This document shows positions 11,422-22,724 of a stretch of DNA of 64,000 bases, piece by piece (position 1 is the stretch's first letter; the number at the start of each line of letters is the position of its first letter). The position numbers were made by a program, and so were the translations under genes. The notes under the pieces were generated by a model. It was not told where the DNA came from and searched no databases. It saw only the letters and a list, made by a program, of their open reading frames with translations. The stretch is from Cyclina sinensis (Eukaryota > Mollusca > Bivalvia > Venerida > Veneridae): contig JAAONU010000001.1 in the NCBI GenBank assembly GCA_012932295.1, forward strand, positions 27,008,550 through 27,072,549, read 5' to 3'.

Positions 11422-13356
11422 AGCTCGACTTTTTTTGAAAAAAAAAATCGAGTTATTGTCATAGTCATGGTGTCGTTGCCGTTGCCGTTCCCGTCCGAAA
11501 ACTTTAACATTGATCATAATTTTTTTATTCCTTAATGGATTATCTTCATACTTGGACACAACAACCCTTTGGACAAGACCTTCAAGATGACCAGACTAAA
11601 CTTGACCTTGACTCTTAAATGACCTTCATATTCAAGGTCAAAATATTGAATTTTGCTAAAATTGGCCATAACTTTATTATTAGTAGGTGGTTTCTCTTAA
11701 TTCTTGGACACAACAACCCTTTGGAGAAGACCTTCAAGCTGACCAGACTAAACTTGACCTTGACTCATACATTTTTTTAAATGACCTTCATATTCAAGGT
11801 CAAAATATTGAATTTTGCTAAAATTGGCCATAACTTTATTATTGATAGGTGGATTCTCTTTATGCTTGGACAAGACCTTCAAGCTGAGCAGACTAAACTT
11901 GACCTTGACTCATTAATGACCTTCACCTTCAAGGTCAAAATATTGAATTTTGCTAAAATTGAGCATAACATTAGTATATTTGACTGGATTTGATTTATAC
12001 TTGGACAGAACAACACTTATGACAAAACCGACATGTTGAATAACTCAGATTTGACCATGACCTTTAAATTACCTTGACCGTCAAGGTCAGATGATTGAAT
12101 TTTGCTTAAATTGTCATAACAATCTCATTTATTTATAGATTCAATTCAAACTTGGACTAAACAACAGTTGTGACAAATCCGACATCAAGATTATTTCAAG
12201 TTTGACCTTGACCTTTAAATGACCTTGACAGTCAAGGTCAAATCATTGAATTTTGTTAAAACTGGCCATAATTATGTAATTTATGGTTGGATTTGAATCA
12301 GACTTAGACAAAACAAAACTTTTTCGTTTCGATTTCAAAAATGTCATCGCATGACCTATATTTTTGACCTACTGACCTACTTTCTGGTTTTGAGCTACAG
12401 CAATGAAATTTGGACTGTGTGCACAGTTTTTTATTTCGATTTCAAAAATGTCATGGCATGACCTATATTTTTGACCTACTGACCTACTTTTTGTTTTTGG
12501 AGCTATGGCAATGAAATTTAGACCTTGTATACAGTTTTTTCTTCCGATTTCAAAAACGTCATAGCATGACCTATATTTTTGAACCGCTGACCTACTTTTT
12601 TGTTTTTTAGCTACAGCAATGAAATTTGGACTGTGTACACAGTTTTTAGTTTCAATTTCAGAAATATAGCATGACCTATATTTTTGACCTACTGACCTCC
12701 TTTTTGTTTTTGGAGCTATGGCAGTGAAATTGCATTGGTCCATTTCTGTGATATGCATCATTACATTCATAAAAATTTCTTTCATCTTTGAACCCAGGTG
12801 AGTGCTTTAGGGCCATTGGCCCTCTTGTTTATTAATACTTGGACAAAACAAGGCTTATGACAAAACCTACATGTTAAATTATTCAAGTATGACCTTAACC
12901 TTTAAATGACCTTTACAGTCAAATTTCTAATTATTGCATTTTGCTAAAATAGCCAAACTTCTGGTTTTATGGACGGATTTGATCTATACAGGGACAAAAC
13001 AACACTGAGAATAAAAGAAATGTGTTAAACAATTCAAGCATTACCTTGACCTTTAAATGACCTTGACATTACTTAACTTGGCTATATCTTTGTTGTTAAT
13101 GGATGTAGTGTCTTCATGCTTGGACATAACTACTTTTTAGACAATACCTCCAGAGAAGGTTAAACTGAACTTGACCTAGACCTTTAAGGTCAAATTTCTG
13201 AATGTTGCTAAAATTGGCCATAACTTTGTTATGTATAATTATATTTCCAAATGATGTTTCATTTGAAATCCCTTCACCACTATGTGCTTCCTCTGATGTG
13301 TTTGCCTTTGGAAATAGAAAAAAGTCGAGCGTGGCCCCCGCTTGCGGTGGCTCTTG
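11422..13356 (+). mobile_element. Pearl/Helentron-like element, AGCTCGAC family, with nested insert
   Basis: The 5' end is a palindrome (AAGCTCGACTTTTTTT..AAAAATCGAGTT at 11421-11455). The inverted partner AAAAAAGTCGAGC lies near 13320-13330, followed by the hairpin GCCCCCGC-TT-GCGGTGGC and TCTTG at 13352-13356, then TT. The core is a degenerate tandem array of about 110-140 bp units with TGACCTTGAC and TCAAGGTCA motifs. A second element ending at 12827 interrupts it. The first-array units resume at about 12835. Confidence 0.65.
12322..12827 (+). mobile_element. Nested element: four ~107-bp units plus AGGGCC-type 3' end
   Basis: The phrase CATGACCTATATTTTTGA recurs at about 12351, 12458, 12566 and 12672 (period 106-108 bp). 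The 3' end has CCAGGTGAG, the hairpin AGGGCCATTGGCCCT (12809-12823) and CTTG (12824-12827) before TT. The 5' boundary is not clear. The 138-residue minus-strand frame across it simply translates the tandem units. Confidence 0.6.
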
Positions 13357-13539
13357 TTGTCTCATGAAATAGTGAGGGAACCAATGAAATAGCTGTCTTT
13401 GAAACACCTCTTATCGACTAGATAGCGTCCAAATATCCCATGGCTGATAAATGTTAAAGGGTCGGCCGTAGGTATCCAACAATGCTGTTATCTTAGATAT
13501 TTTTTATCTAGGCATCTTGCATGAATATCTGCCATACAC

Positions 13540-13880
13540 TGGGGCCAAGGTCACCGAGGCTTAAAAAGGATGTTTCAACTTTTCCCCCATAGATTCCTCA
13601 TTTAATAACCAGTGTCTTAGATAATTGTTACGTATGTACCATGGACATCTGCCCTTTGGTTGGATTTTAGGTCTTTTGCATCAAAGAATTCGAGGCTAGA
13701 AATAAAAAATTGTCCTACCCCAGGGGTCACTTGGTTTTATATAGACTGACGCAGGTTAAAACTTTAAAAATCTTCCCTGTCAGAAACCACAAAGCCTGGA
13801 TTTTAGATATTTGGTGTGTGAATGAAAGTAGTTGCAGATGTACACTGGTGAGCAATAAAAGGGCCATCATGGCCCTGTTG
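13540..13880 (+). mobile_element. Truncated AGCTCACC-family element, 3' part
   Basis: Core phrases (AAATCTTC, CAGAAACCACAAAGCC, CCCCAGGGGTCACTTG) lead to TGGTGAGCAATAAA and the hairpin AGGGCCATCATGGCCCT at 13860-13876. No 5' palindrome is present, so the copy is 5'-truncated. Confidence 0.5.
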
Positions 13881-15286
13881 TAATGATAATAGAGACTCCT
13901 TTTATTTGTCTTATAAACCAAACTGTAAAACTAGTTTGTATGATGTCCAGGTCCGTATATTGACTAAGGATACCAGGTTGAGTAAGACAAACTGATAACA
14001 TATGCTATAAATATGACGAATGTGTTCCATGTATTTTGTAACCGATTGCATTGAAAATACTGCATTATTTTTGGTCGGTTCAGTAGAGTTTTGTTAGTAT
14101 AGATTTTTATACAGTATTCATTGTTTACAAAATAGGATTGAAATTTGACCTCATATTGGTGCTGAAGTGTAAGCGTTTAAATACTTCAGATATGTGGACT
14201 GGCTCTAGTTTTAAGTTTAAAAGATAAGTTAGATTTGTGTGGGTGTTTTGTTCATATCTTTCTTAAGTCTTCTCTTGAAAGCTAAAACTGACATACATGT
14301 AGCTGTAAATGTTTAACTGCAGTATGCCTGTAGTTTTCAAGGACTTAATTTATTATAGGGTTGTACAAAATTCTGAAGAAGTAGTAGGTGTAGTTGGGTG
14401 CAAAATACTGTTAAGGTAAAAAGGGGATCAAGAAAATCAATAATCATAATTATTATGCTATTTAGGGGATAGTTTGTGCCCAGTTTATTAGTTTGATTAA
14501 ATATGGCAAAGGTAAATGAAAATATTTATAGGCATTCAAATGTTTATGCTTTAGTTCTCAGTGTTTTCAAAATTTGAGCCCAAATCATTTGTCTAATGTG
14601 TTAGACATGTAGATTACTCGAGTTTGCCGGTTTTTATAGATTTATGAGGTTTTAGATTAGTCGGCCGTAAAAATGTTTAGGTCATAAAACAGCAGTTTGT
14701 TAGAATTGTTGTAAATGGCCATATAGTAAGAGGTTATCACATTTATTTGGTTGTACATCAGAAATCTTTTAAAAATCTTTAAGAGAGTTTAGATTGATTG
14801 AATTAGACCCGGTTGAAGTTGACATATCCTTTGTGCCGATTTGTACAAAACAGGCCTAATTTTTGTGTTCTCAGAAGCCTCGGGCCCCTGGCACCAATTT
14901 CTTTTAAAAAGAATTATTTTCTGCTTACAATTATTTCAGTTTTCTCACTATTTAATAAATAAAGAATTTCAATTGGTAAAATAAGTCAGTCATTATTTTT
15001 GCCTTTTTTGTTACAAAATATCAGTTACTAAAAAATATTAAATCAATATTAGCTACTATTTCATACAAAACTCTAAAATCTTAGAGCATTTCAGTTTTGA
15101 AGCTGGCATGTTGAACTTCCGAGTAATCATCAAAAGTGATTGATAATCACTTTTCTTCTTAAGTATTGATTTTCTATGATACACATGTTTTTATGCTGTT
15201 GACATTTTATTGCAAATTCAAATCATGCCACAGAATATTGCCTTCATAAAACTAAAATGTAATTAACATACGTGTTTCAACTGTTT

Positions 15287-17001
15287 AGCTCACCTGAGCA
15301 CACTGTGCTCAGAGGTGAGCTATTGGGATCATTGATTGTCCCACATCCATCTGAGCGTGTTGACAACAATTTGACTTGATCAACCTCTCCTAAACCCCTA
15401 AGCCAACTTAGAGAAACATGCCTGGGATATTCCATGCATAAAGCTCTACCAAAGTTGTTCAAAGAATTAATTCCATCAAGAACTCTGGTTGCTATGGCAA
15501 CTGAAAGGAAAAACTTTGAAAATCTTTTTGTCTGAAGTGACAGCCTTAAGATTTGGTATGTAGCATTGTCTAGTGGACCTCTACCAAGTTTGTTCAAATT
15601 ACATCTCTATGGTCAAATTTAGCCATGCCTCAGGGGTGAATTGATTTTACATAGGCTTATACTGTATAGGGAAAACTTTGAAAATCTTCTTATCTGAAAC
15701 CACAAGGCCCTGAGCCTTAAGATTTGCTATGCAGCATTGTCATTCTACCAAGTTTGTTCAAATTATGCCACTGGGGTCAAATTTGGCTCTGCCTCTGGGG
15801 TCAATTTATTTTGCATAGGCTTTTATTAGTAAAACTTTAAAAAACTGATTGTCTGAAACCACAAAACCTAAAACTTACAGTACACGCAGCGCGGACTTTG
15901 ACATTGTTAACATTGTCGCGGGGGCCAGTATCGTCTCCGGGTGGCCAGTCGCGGTGGACTGAACACCAGAAATTTCGGGTGTCCGCTAAAATGACCACCG
16001 GGACAACCGCCGAGGGGTATGACCACCGCGTGTCGCGGTGACCGAACGCTGCGCGTCCCCGCGATGTTCTGACTTGGAGATTACTGCATTTAAACATACT
16101 CAGCGTACAGTACACGTACGTGGTTTTCTTTTTACTCATTCTTATTTTACTTACATGTATTTTGTGGCTAACTTCAGTTGGTCAAATTAAAACCAAATTT
16201 CAAGTACATATGCGGTGTAGGTTTATTGTGTACTTTCGTTTTTGGAATTTTTGAAAAACGCTTGTTACTATATAGCAAAATCGATCAATAATTTTTGCCA
16301 AGCGCCTAGACGATACAGATGTCGAAAGAAGTTAAACACGTGTTGACCTAGAAACACAGACAATTCATTTTCTGAAAATATGATCAGCTGTTTCTGGAAG
16401 CAACTGCTTTGAATGGTCATTCTTTGCGTAAACAACAAGGAGCGTACATAAATGCATCATAATTAGAGTGGATTTGTTTAACCGGATGGGGTATTAAGAA
16501 GAAAAAGAAACAACTTCAACTGGTAATAATTACGTGTTTTTGTAACTCGTCTGAAAAAAAATAGGGGAAAGTAGAATTGTGTTGCAACTTCGTTTTTTCG
16601 GACACTGCAAACCCCCGCGACCCGAAGACGCGACATGGCGCGGTACTGAACACCGCGGACGGCCGTGCTGACCCCCGCATTTTATACGAATGACACTCGA
16701 CGCGGTGGTCATTTTGGTCTTCAACGCGGACAGTAAAATCGCGGGGACGGGTGTTCGTTCTCAAAGTCCGCGCTGCGTGTACTGTAGATGTTTTTAATGG
16801 AGCATCAGCTAGAGGTCATCTACTAAGTTTGTTCAAATTATGCCCATTGAGTGAAAATTGGCTGTACCCTGGGGGTCTGACACTTGAATTCATATAGATT
16901 TATATAGGGAGAATCTTAAAAAAGCATTTGATGTTTGCTCAACAACAGACCCAAAGGCAAAGTATTCAGGTGAGTGTTTTAGGGCCATGATGGCCTTCTT
17001 G
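15287..17001 (+). mobile_element. Pearl/Helentron-like element, AGCTCACC family, split by MITE C
   Basis: The 5' palindrome (AGCTCACCTGAGCA..TGTGCTCAGAGGTGAGCT, 15287-15321) follows TTT. About 165-bp core units follow (TCTACCAAGTTTGTTCAAAT, ACATAGGCTTATA). The 3' end carries CAGGTGAG, the hairpin AGGGCCATGATGGCCT and CTTG (16998-17001) before TT. MITE C interrupts it at 15878-16784. Confidence 0.7.
15878..16784 (+). mobile_element. MITE copy C with perfect 24-bp TIRs and TA duplication
   Basis: Both ends read CAGTACACGCAGCGCGGAC inward, with 24 matching bases, and TA flanks them (15876-15877 and 16785-16786). The empty site is known from the same repeat at about 25560-25575: AACTTAGATATTTTTAATGG against AACTTA-insert-TAGATGTTTTTAATGG. 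The internal region (about 16170-16470) is shared with MITEs A and B, but the outer 250 bp and TIRs differ. GC-rich subterminal blocks contain repeated CCGCGGTGTC-like motifs. No transposase frame. Confidence 0.85.
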
Positions 17002-17778
17002 TTCAATGATTGAACCCTCTCTATGGACTAAAAGATGTTGTGTTTAATGATTTTTCTGCTGAGTAAAATCAGCTAAGATATGGTTATTACCTATCATTGT
17101 TTTATGAAGCAGTGTTTTCTCTCCTAATAAGATACCATTGTGAGAAACTACCATTCATGACTTTCAATAAACTCTCATAATTGCAAAATTGCCCTTTGAT
17201 GTTTTCAGCACAGTTTTTAACTTTGACAGTTCTCTTTCTTTTTTGATACTTTGGTCTTCACTGTTGGTTTTTATAAAGCATGTTATATAGAACATTATCT
17301 TTATTCAACTGCCTGCTCAGTGAAAAAATGCTTAAACACAGACATATACATACGGTGATTGGGAAAGTCATGCGCAACGCGCAGTTTGCCCATTGTTTTA
17401 AAAATAGTTATGCCCATACATTTTACTATTGGATGTGCAGTTCACCCCAAGTTAATTTTGTCCAAAATCTGATGTAAAACAACTTAAAAAATAAAGAAAA
17501 ACTGACAATGAATCAAAATCTGATTGTAAACATTATTCAGATACGGCATATTGCAGGGTGTACATTGCTATATATTACCAGTATGCTGATTCGCTTGCAG
17601 TAGAAAATAAAACATGATTGAAAAAAAAATTTCGAAAGTAAAATTTTAAGAAATGATGTCTTTCCATTTATAACTGAGAGAAAGAAGTGTTTTCGGCATG
17701 TAAAATAATAATGTTTTATTTGCTAAGATAGTTAACGGCATGTGGGTATTATCACTGCCATCACACTTCACGTTTATG

Positions 17779-18085
17779 CATGCCTCTGAAGAAAAAACTC
17801 AAGAATGATAAAAAACAACCAACTTCATGTAGATTATGGAGACAGAAGATCCTGAACTGGATGAAAACGAGAATGTATCAGAACAGATTGAAATAACTTC
17901 TTCAAATGAAAGTGTCACTTACATTTCCTCTGCAAATTAGGACACAAATTTACAACTAAAGAAAAACTTCAAAAAATTTCTTTTCTTACGAAATTAAAAA
18001 TTGCCCATCGAAATTGAAAATTTCCATTTGGATTTGAAAATTAAGGGGCAATTTTCCCACTTTCAAAAATTATTCTCCAATCATT
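17779..18085 (+). repeat. Dispersed repeat, copy 1 (inverse of 32880-33220)
   Basis: The sequence from CATGCCTCTGAAG through AATGATAAAAAACAACC matches the reverse complement of about 33177-33220 with one indel, and blocks up to the GGGCAATTTTCCCAC region match 32880-33090. It includes a 34-codon frame, 17836-17940 (METEDPELDENEN..), acidic and ending in TAG, perhaps the C-terminal relic of a transposon or retrocopied protein. It is not recognisable. Confidence 0.5.
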
Positions 18086-18539
18086 GTATATAGCAAATCA
18101 TATTTTGCTATTAGATTCAGGTGCTCACAGTCCTTTCATGCATTCAGTTCACTACTGTTCTCAAGTCACAGGACAAGCAATTTTAAGCACTGATTATATT
18201 GTGAAAAATCATAATAGCAAATTGAATTTATATCAGGCCATATGAACATTATAAAATACATTAAATTTTAATTTTTACAATGAATCCATGTTAAGTTTCT
18301 GGACATGCAAAACACATCTGTTTAACAATGTTATAGGTGTAAATGAAACTTTTTTTAAGGTAACAGATTTTGACCTGTTTGATCATGTTGGAGAACAAAC
18401 AGCAGCGTTTTTTTAATTTTTCAGTTTTTACTAAATAGTGGTTTATAGGTCATGTAAATTTTGTGGAATTATTGGCAATGGCTCTGTAATCACAGTTAAT
18501 TACCAGTTAAAGGTTTCCGGTTGATTACTGTCAATACTT

Positions 18540-18960
18540 GCCTATAAGATGCACTTTTTTACCCAAAACTCATACTTAGATTAGGGGAAGTGTGACTTAT
18601 AAGCAGCTCCAAAAAGTGATTTTTTTTTTCTTTACCCCAAAAGTGACTTTGCTGAACCACTATGCACCACCAGCCAATGTATATATATCATTGATTGTTC
18701 TAGAGCCATTCTTTAAAATTTAAAAGTCATCCTAATAATTTGTGGTTGGAATCATTGCAGAAGCTGAATGAGAGTGCAGATGTGTCCACAGTTTGTATAA
18801 ATTACATTTATATCATATAATAACAATGCCTCAAATCTTCTTCATTTCATACTGCGTCTTATAAGAGGGTCAGTGCAAAAGGAACAGAATTTTGACTGAT
18901 TTTAGGGAGTGCGTTTTATACACAAGGTCGTCTTATAAGCGAGTAAAAAGGTGCAACTTT
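18540..18960. mobile_element. Putative MITE with TATAAG-type inverted ends
   Basis: The left end reads GCCTATAAGATGCACTTTTTT. The right end, TCTTATAAGCGAGTAAAAAGGTGCA, is its imperfect inverse. Related TTATAAG motifs also occur at about 18597 and 18867. Boundaries and target duplication are not resolved. Confidence 0.35.
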
Positions 18961-20934
18961 CACAAGTTTAATACTAAGTTAAATGTGATCTTGGATCATT
19001 TATAATTGTGATATTCCCAGGTAAGAGGTATTTCAGTTGTGGGCATTACTTGTCTAGATTTGTGGAGCCTTGCAGGTGCAAAGTTTATTGCTATTTTTTT
19101 GCCCATGTTGTTACTGTCCAGTCATTACATAAAATAAGGGATAAATGATTTGTTCTGTTGATAATTTTTTAATGGCTCTCTGCCTACAGGTAGCATTTAA
19201 AATCAAATAAGACTTAATATGAAAATTGCCTATACATTAAGTAGTTACAAAGCAATTCAGTGCAGTATGTAAATGTATTCTTACTTTGAGAAATGCCTGT
19301 GTACCCTGTAGGGCATCATTAACAATTTTGTGTATTTGAACAAGTAATTAAATTAATACTTTCACGTTACCTTTTTGGAAAAAAAGAAATCACAAAGGGT
19401 ACTTCTGATAGTATGGTTTTGGCAGAACTTACAAACTGTGTTGAGTTTGTGGCAGTCCTGTAGTACTCTCTAGCTCTCTTGTCTTTATGTATTCTCTTCT
19501 TATCTTTCATTTCAAATCTCTCTGCAGTGTTCCTAAGATTTTTTTTTATGAATTTTGATATCTCAAAAAAAAAAGCTAGAGGAATCTTACTTGTAATTTT
19601 CAGACAGTACATCACATTTTATTCTTCATCCAAAATGGAACTTTTAAAGTGTTGCAGAGTTTTATAGCATTCAGAATTATAGAATTACTTGAAGTCAAGT
19701 CTGAATCTGATGAAATTTTTTTTGTAACTCAGATTATCTTGAATATTTTAAACGTTTTCAGTTTTTGCAGGTATACAGTATTATGCAGCATTATTTGCAG
19801 TGAATTGGCTTTGTCTGTCGAGTGAGAACTTATTTCTGATTTAATTGTGAAAACAAGATTCTTGAAATTTATTGGACAGAAATTTCATATTTTACAGTGT
19901 GTGCATATTTGTCACACTATCAGAATATCAGTAAAGTTTTACACTATGGATTAAACCTTTGTTTGGTTGAGATCTTATCTATGCGTGGAATGCAGACATG
20001 TTTTCTCAACCATTCACTGCTTGTCAATACCTAAATAGTCCAGCTACCACTATTCATGTTACAAAATTGATTTAAGTGATCACCTAAATCTGGGATAATG
20101 ATGGTTATCAGTTAAAATGATGCAGGGTTGCTTTATGTCAGTCCCGTCAACTTGTTTCAAAACACAATTTTGTTAAGATCTGTTTTATACGATTTCAGAG
20201 GAGTAGCTATAGATTTCAGAGGTGTAGCCATACCTGTCTCTTTCCATTAAAAACCTTGAAGGTGTATTTTGCTTAATTGATTATAGAAACAAATTTCATT
20301 TTTTACTATCGGAAAATAATCAAAATGTTAGTGGGAACACTTTCAGAAATTTTGTACACTTACACCCTAATGGGTCAGTATTATCACAACAAATTCTGTT
20401 TACATGCATGATAAAACTAGTTAAATAGAACTTAATCACTTATTTATTGAATTATTTAATGTATTTATATAGTCAAATGTAATTTCCTTCAAAGAGTAAC
20501 TTCACTTGCCACCTGGCAACATTGATTCTTGGAAATGAAAATCTATAGTTGCCGCTACAACATGGCTACTAACTATTATTTGATTAAATTTGATTATCAT
20601 TACATCACTGACTTAGATCAATGTGATTTACATATTTCCAAATCTTTTATCTGTGCCACCCTTGTGTCAATCCACTTGAAATGAACTACAAATGACAAGG
20701 TAACAAACTGAGAAAAGGTAATACAAACAAATGCATGAGCCAAACACTGTATATAAATTTTATAATGATAATTTTTTAACATGTTTAAAATAATGAAAAG
20801 AAAAATATTTTGTCAAAACTCTGCTGATCAGAATATTCATAGAGAATCTCAGCAGGAATACTCTAAGGCCATCCTTAAAAAATTGTTTGTTTGCGGTAAC
20901 GCGACCCAGAATTTTTAGTGTGGGTAGGTAGGTC

Positions 20935-20972
<38 letters not shown>

Positions 20973-21496
20973 TTACATACAAACAGGGCACCCTGCAGAA
21001 TGATAATGCTCAACGTATACCTGGGCATCAGCCTACCTTATACTCAACTGATAACTTAATACTTTTCAGCAATAAACTTTATTTCTGGACATATTCATTA
21101 ACTACATGTAAGTAACTGTGAGAATCAGAAAATGATCTATTTGGTAGTCCCCCTGGACACATTTCCAAACAATTTCATTAAAAACAACTTTGGAACAGTG
21201 TTCAGTTTTTTTTCTGGTAATCTTCTTGTTCTTTCCTGAGTTTTTACACCTGTCACATAATGGTAACACCACTCTGTATGACTTAAGTGATTCCTCATCT
21301 CTCAGACCGTCTTCAGCACAGTAACAACAGATGTCCTGTCACCCAACAACCTACGATGTAGCAGAATAGTATTGCAGCTGTATTGGAACGCGCCATAAAA
21401 GTACAACCTTTCCTAGACCTGCCCCAGGATCATAAGAGAGGACGTCCACAGGATGGGTGATGGACAGACCTTCAGTGTATCTTATTCTACTCATAC

Positions 21497-21922
21497 TCAT
21501 AAATGTTTCACACAAGTATGGAGATATTCATCAAAGAGCACTGGTACATAGTCTTCAGATTCTGACATAACTTGATCTAATATACTATAACATGGTTTTA
21601 CAAGACCAATACACTTTGGATATTGTTGAACAACAGCATTACCTCCAACTGGTCTTGCTGGATGAAGTAAAGACTGTCTGAATTTTTGTTTTGTGTTACT
21701 TTGATCTAGATAGATTTCATACTGATGTAAGCACACAGACAATGTATTCAAAGCTGCCCAGGATAGAGCAAATGTTGATGAGGACAACCGATATACAAAA
21801 TCAGCATGTTGTTTAAGCTCATGAGATGACAACTGTGGAGCCGCCTTGCGTTTCTTCTTGAAATGGTTATACCCAGTGTATTTAGCAAACCTAGAAAAAG
21901 ATACAGTACATATATGTTTCAT
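21497..21922 (-). CDS. Unidentified frame inside the Harbinger-like transposon (downstream exon?)
   Basis: It is 141 codons as an ATG frame. A good acceptor (TCTTTTTCTAG on the minus strand, near 21892) suggests that coding may begin at FAKYTGYNHFKKKRK as an exon. It has a basic N-terminal patch, then a mixed helical-looking segment, and ends in a normal stop. I do not recognise the family. It could be a transposon accessory protein, a remnant of the transposase or captured host sequence. Codon composition looks protein-like, unlike most open frames in this window. Confidence 0.35.
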   Translation of the reverse strand: MKHICTVSFSRFAKYTGYNHFKKKRKAAPQLSSHELKQHADFVYRLSSSTFALSWAALNTLSVCLHQYEIYLDQSNTKQKFRQSLLHPARPVGGNAVVQQYPKCIGLVKPCYSILDQVMSESEDYVPVLFDEYLHTCVKHL

Positions 21923-22517
21923 CTTATTAAGTACATCTGAGAGCAGACAAAGCAGAAAACCTGACAGTTTATACTACAACATGATAAACTTTGGTTCTCA
22001 TCTGACAGGCTGATATTGAAAAGTCTTCTGTTTTCATAAAAATGACTTGGCATGTGTTGGAGCCCTGTCATGCACTCTCATCTCATTTTAGTACCTTGTA
22101 TGCCATTAGAATTTTTGGTACTTTGAATAAGAATTTGAAAAAAAATGAGGTCATTAAATATGAATGAGTAAACAAATTATATACTTTATAGCTTGCTTGC
22201 TAAAACATGGAAAATGAAGGACTTCGTTTTTAACATGGCATACACTCCTTGGAGAAATTCTGGATGTTGCTTATTACAAATTGAAAAACTAAAGATGCAA
22301 AGTTGGAAAAACAAATGGTAACTCAGGTTAAGTGTTAGTGATCAGACACCTTGCAGGAGGCCCCATTTGCTTGACTGAGAATGACAATTTCTCATATTGA
22401 TATATTATTTCATGCAATACCTGAAAACCTCGGTTTATCTAATGGAATTTTGTGTGGCTTTATCCTCCCAGCAGAGCCCTGTGTAGACGTAAGAACACTG
22501 AAGGCATCTTTCGTTTG

Positions 22518-22724
22518 TCATGGGCTTTCATCTTCACAGACATTACCCAGAGCGTTCAAACTAATAGTGACATATTTCAAGCTTGAATCCAAATCTGTCA
22601 GAATATTAACAGCGTCACACAGATCAGCATCAAACAGTTCTGTTGACGAAATCGTACTCGAAACTTTTACTTTCGCTTTCTCTTCAAAATTTTCATCCAG
22701 TTCAATTTTCATGCATTTTGGCAA
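22518..22724 (-). CDS. Unidentified short frame inside the Harbinger-like transposon (upstream exon?)
   Basis: It is 68 codons, acidic (MPKCMKIELDENFEEKAKV..), starting about 340 bp inside the right TIR and running toward the frame at 21497-21922 on the same strand. Together they look like exons of one transposon-borne gene, but the connecting splice sites are not established and no family is recognised. Confidence 0.3.
   Translation of the reverse strand: MPKCMKIELDENFEEKAKVKVSSTISSTELFDADLCDAVNILTDLDSSLKYVTISLNALGNVCEDESP

Noticed and set aside
12369..12785. 138-codon minus-strand frame with repeated blocks
   Set aside because: It translates the 107-bp tandem units of a nested repeat. The internal repetition is from the DNA, not a protein repeat family.
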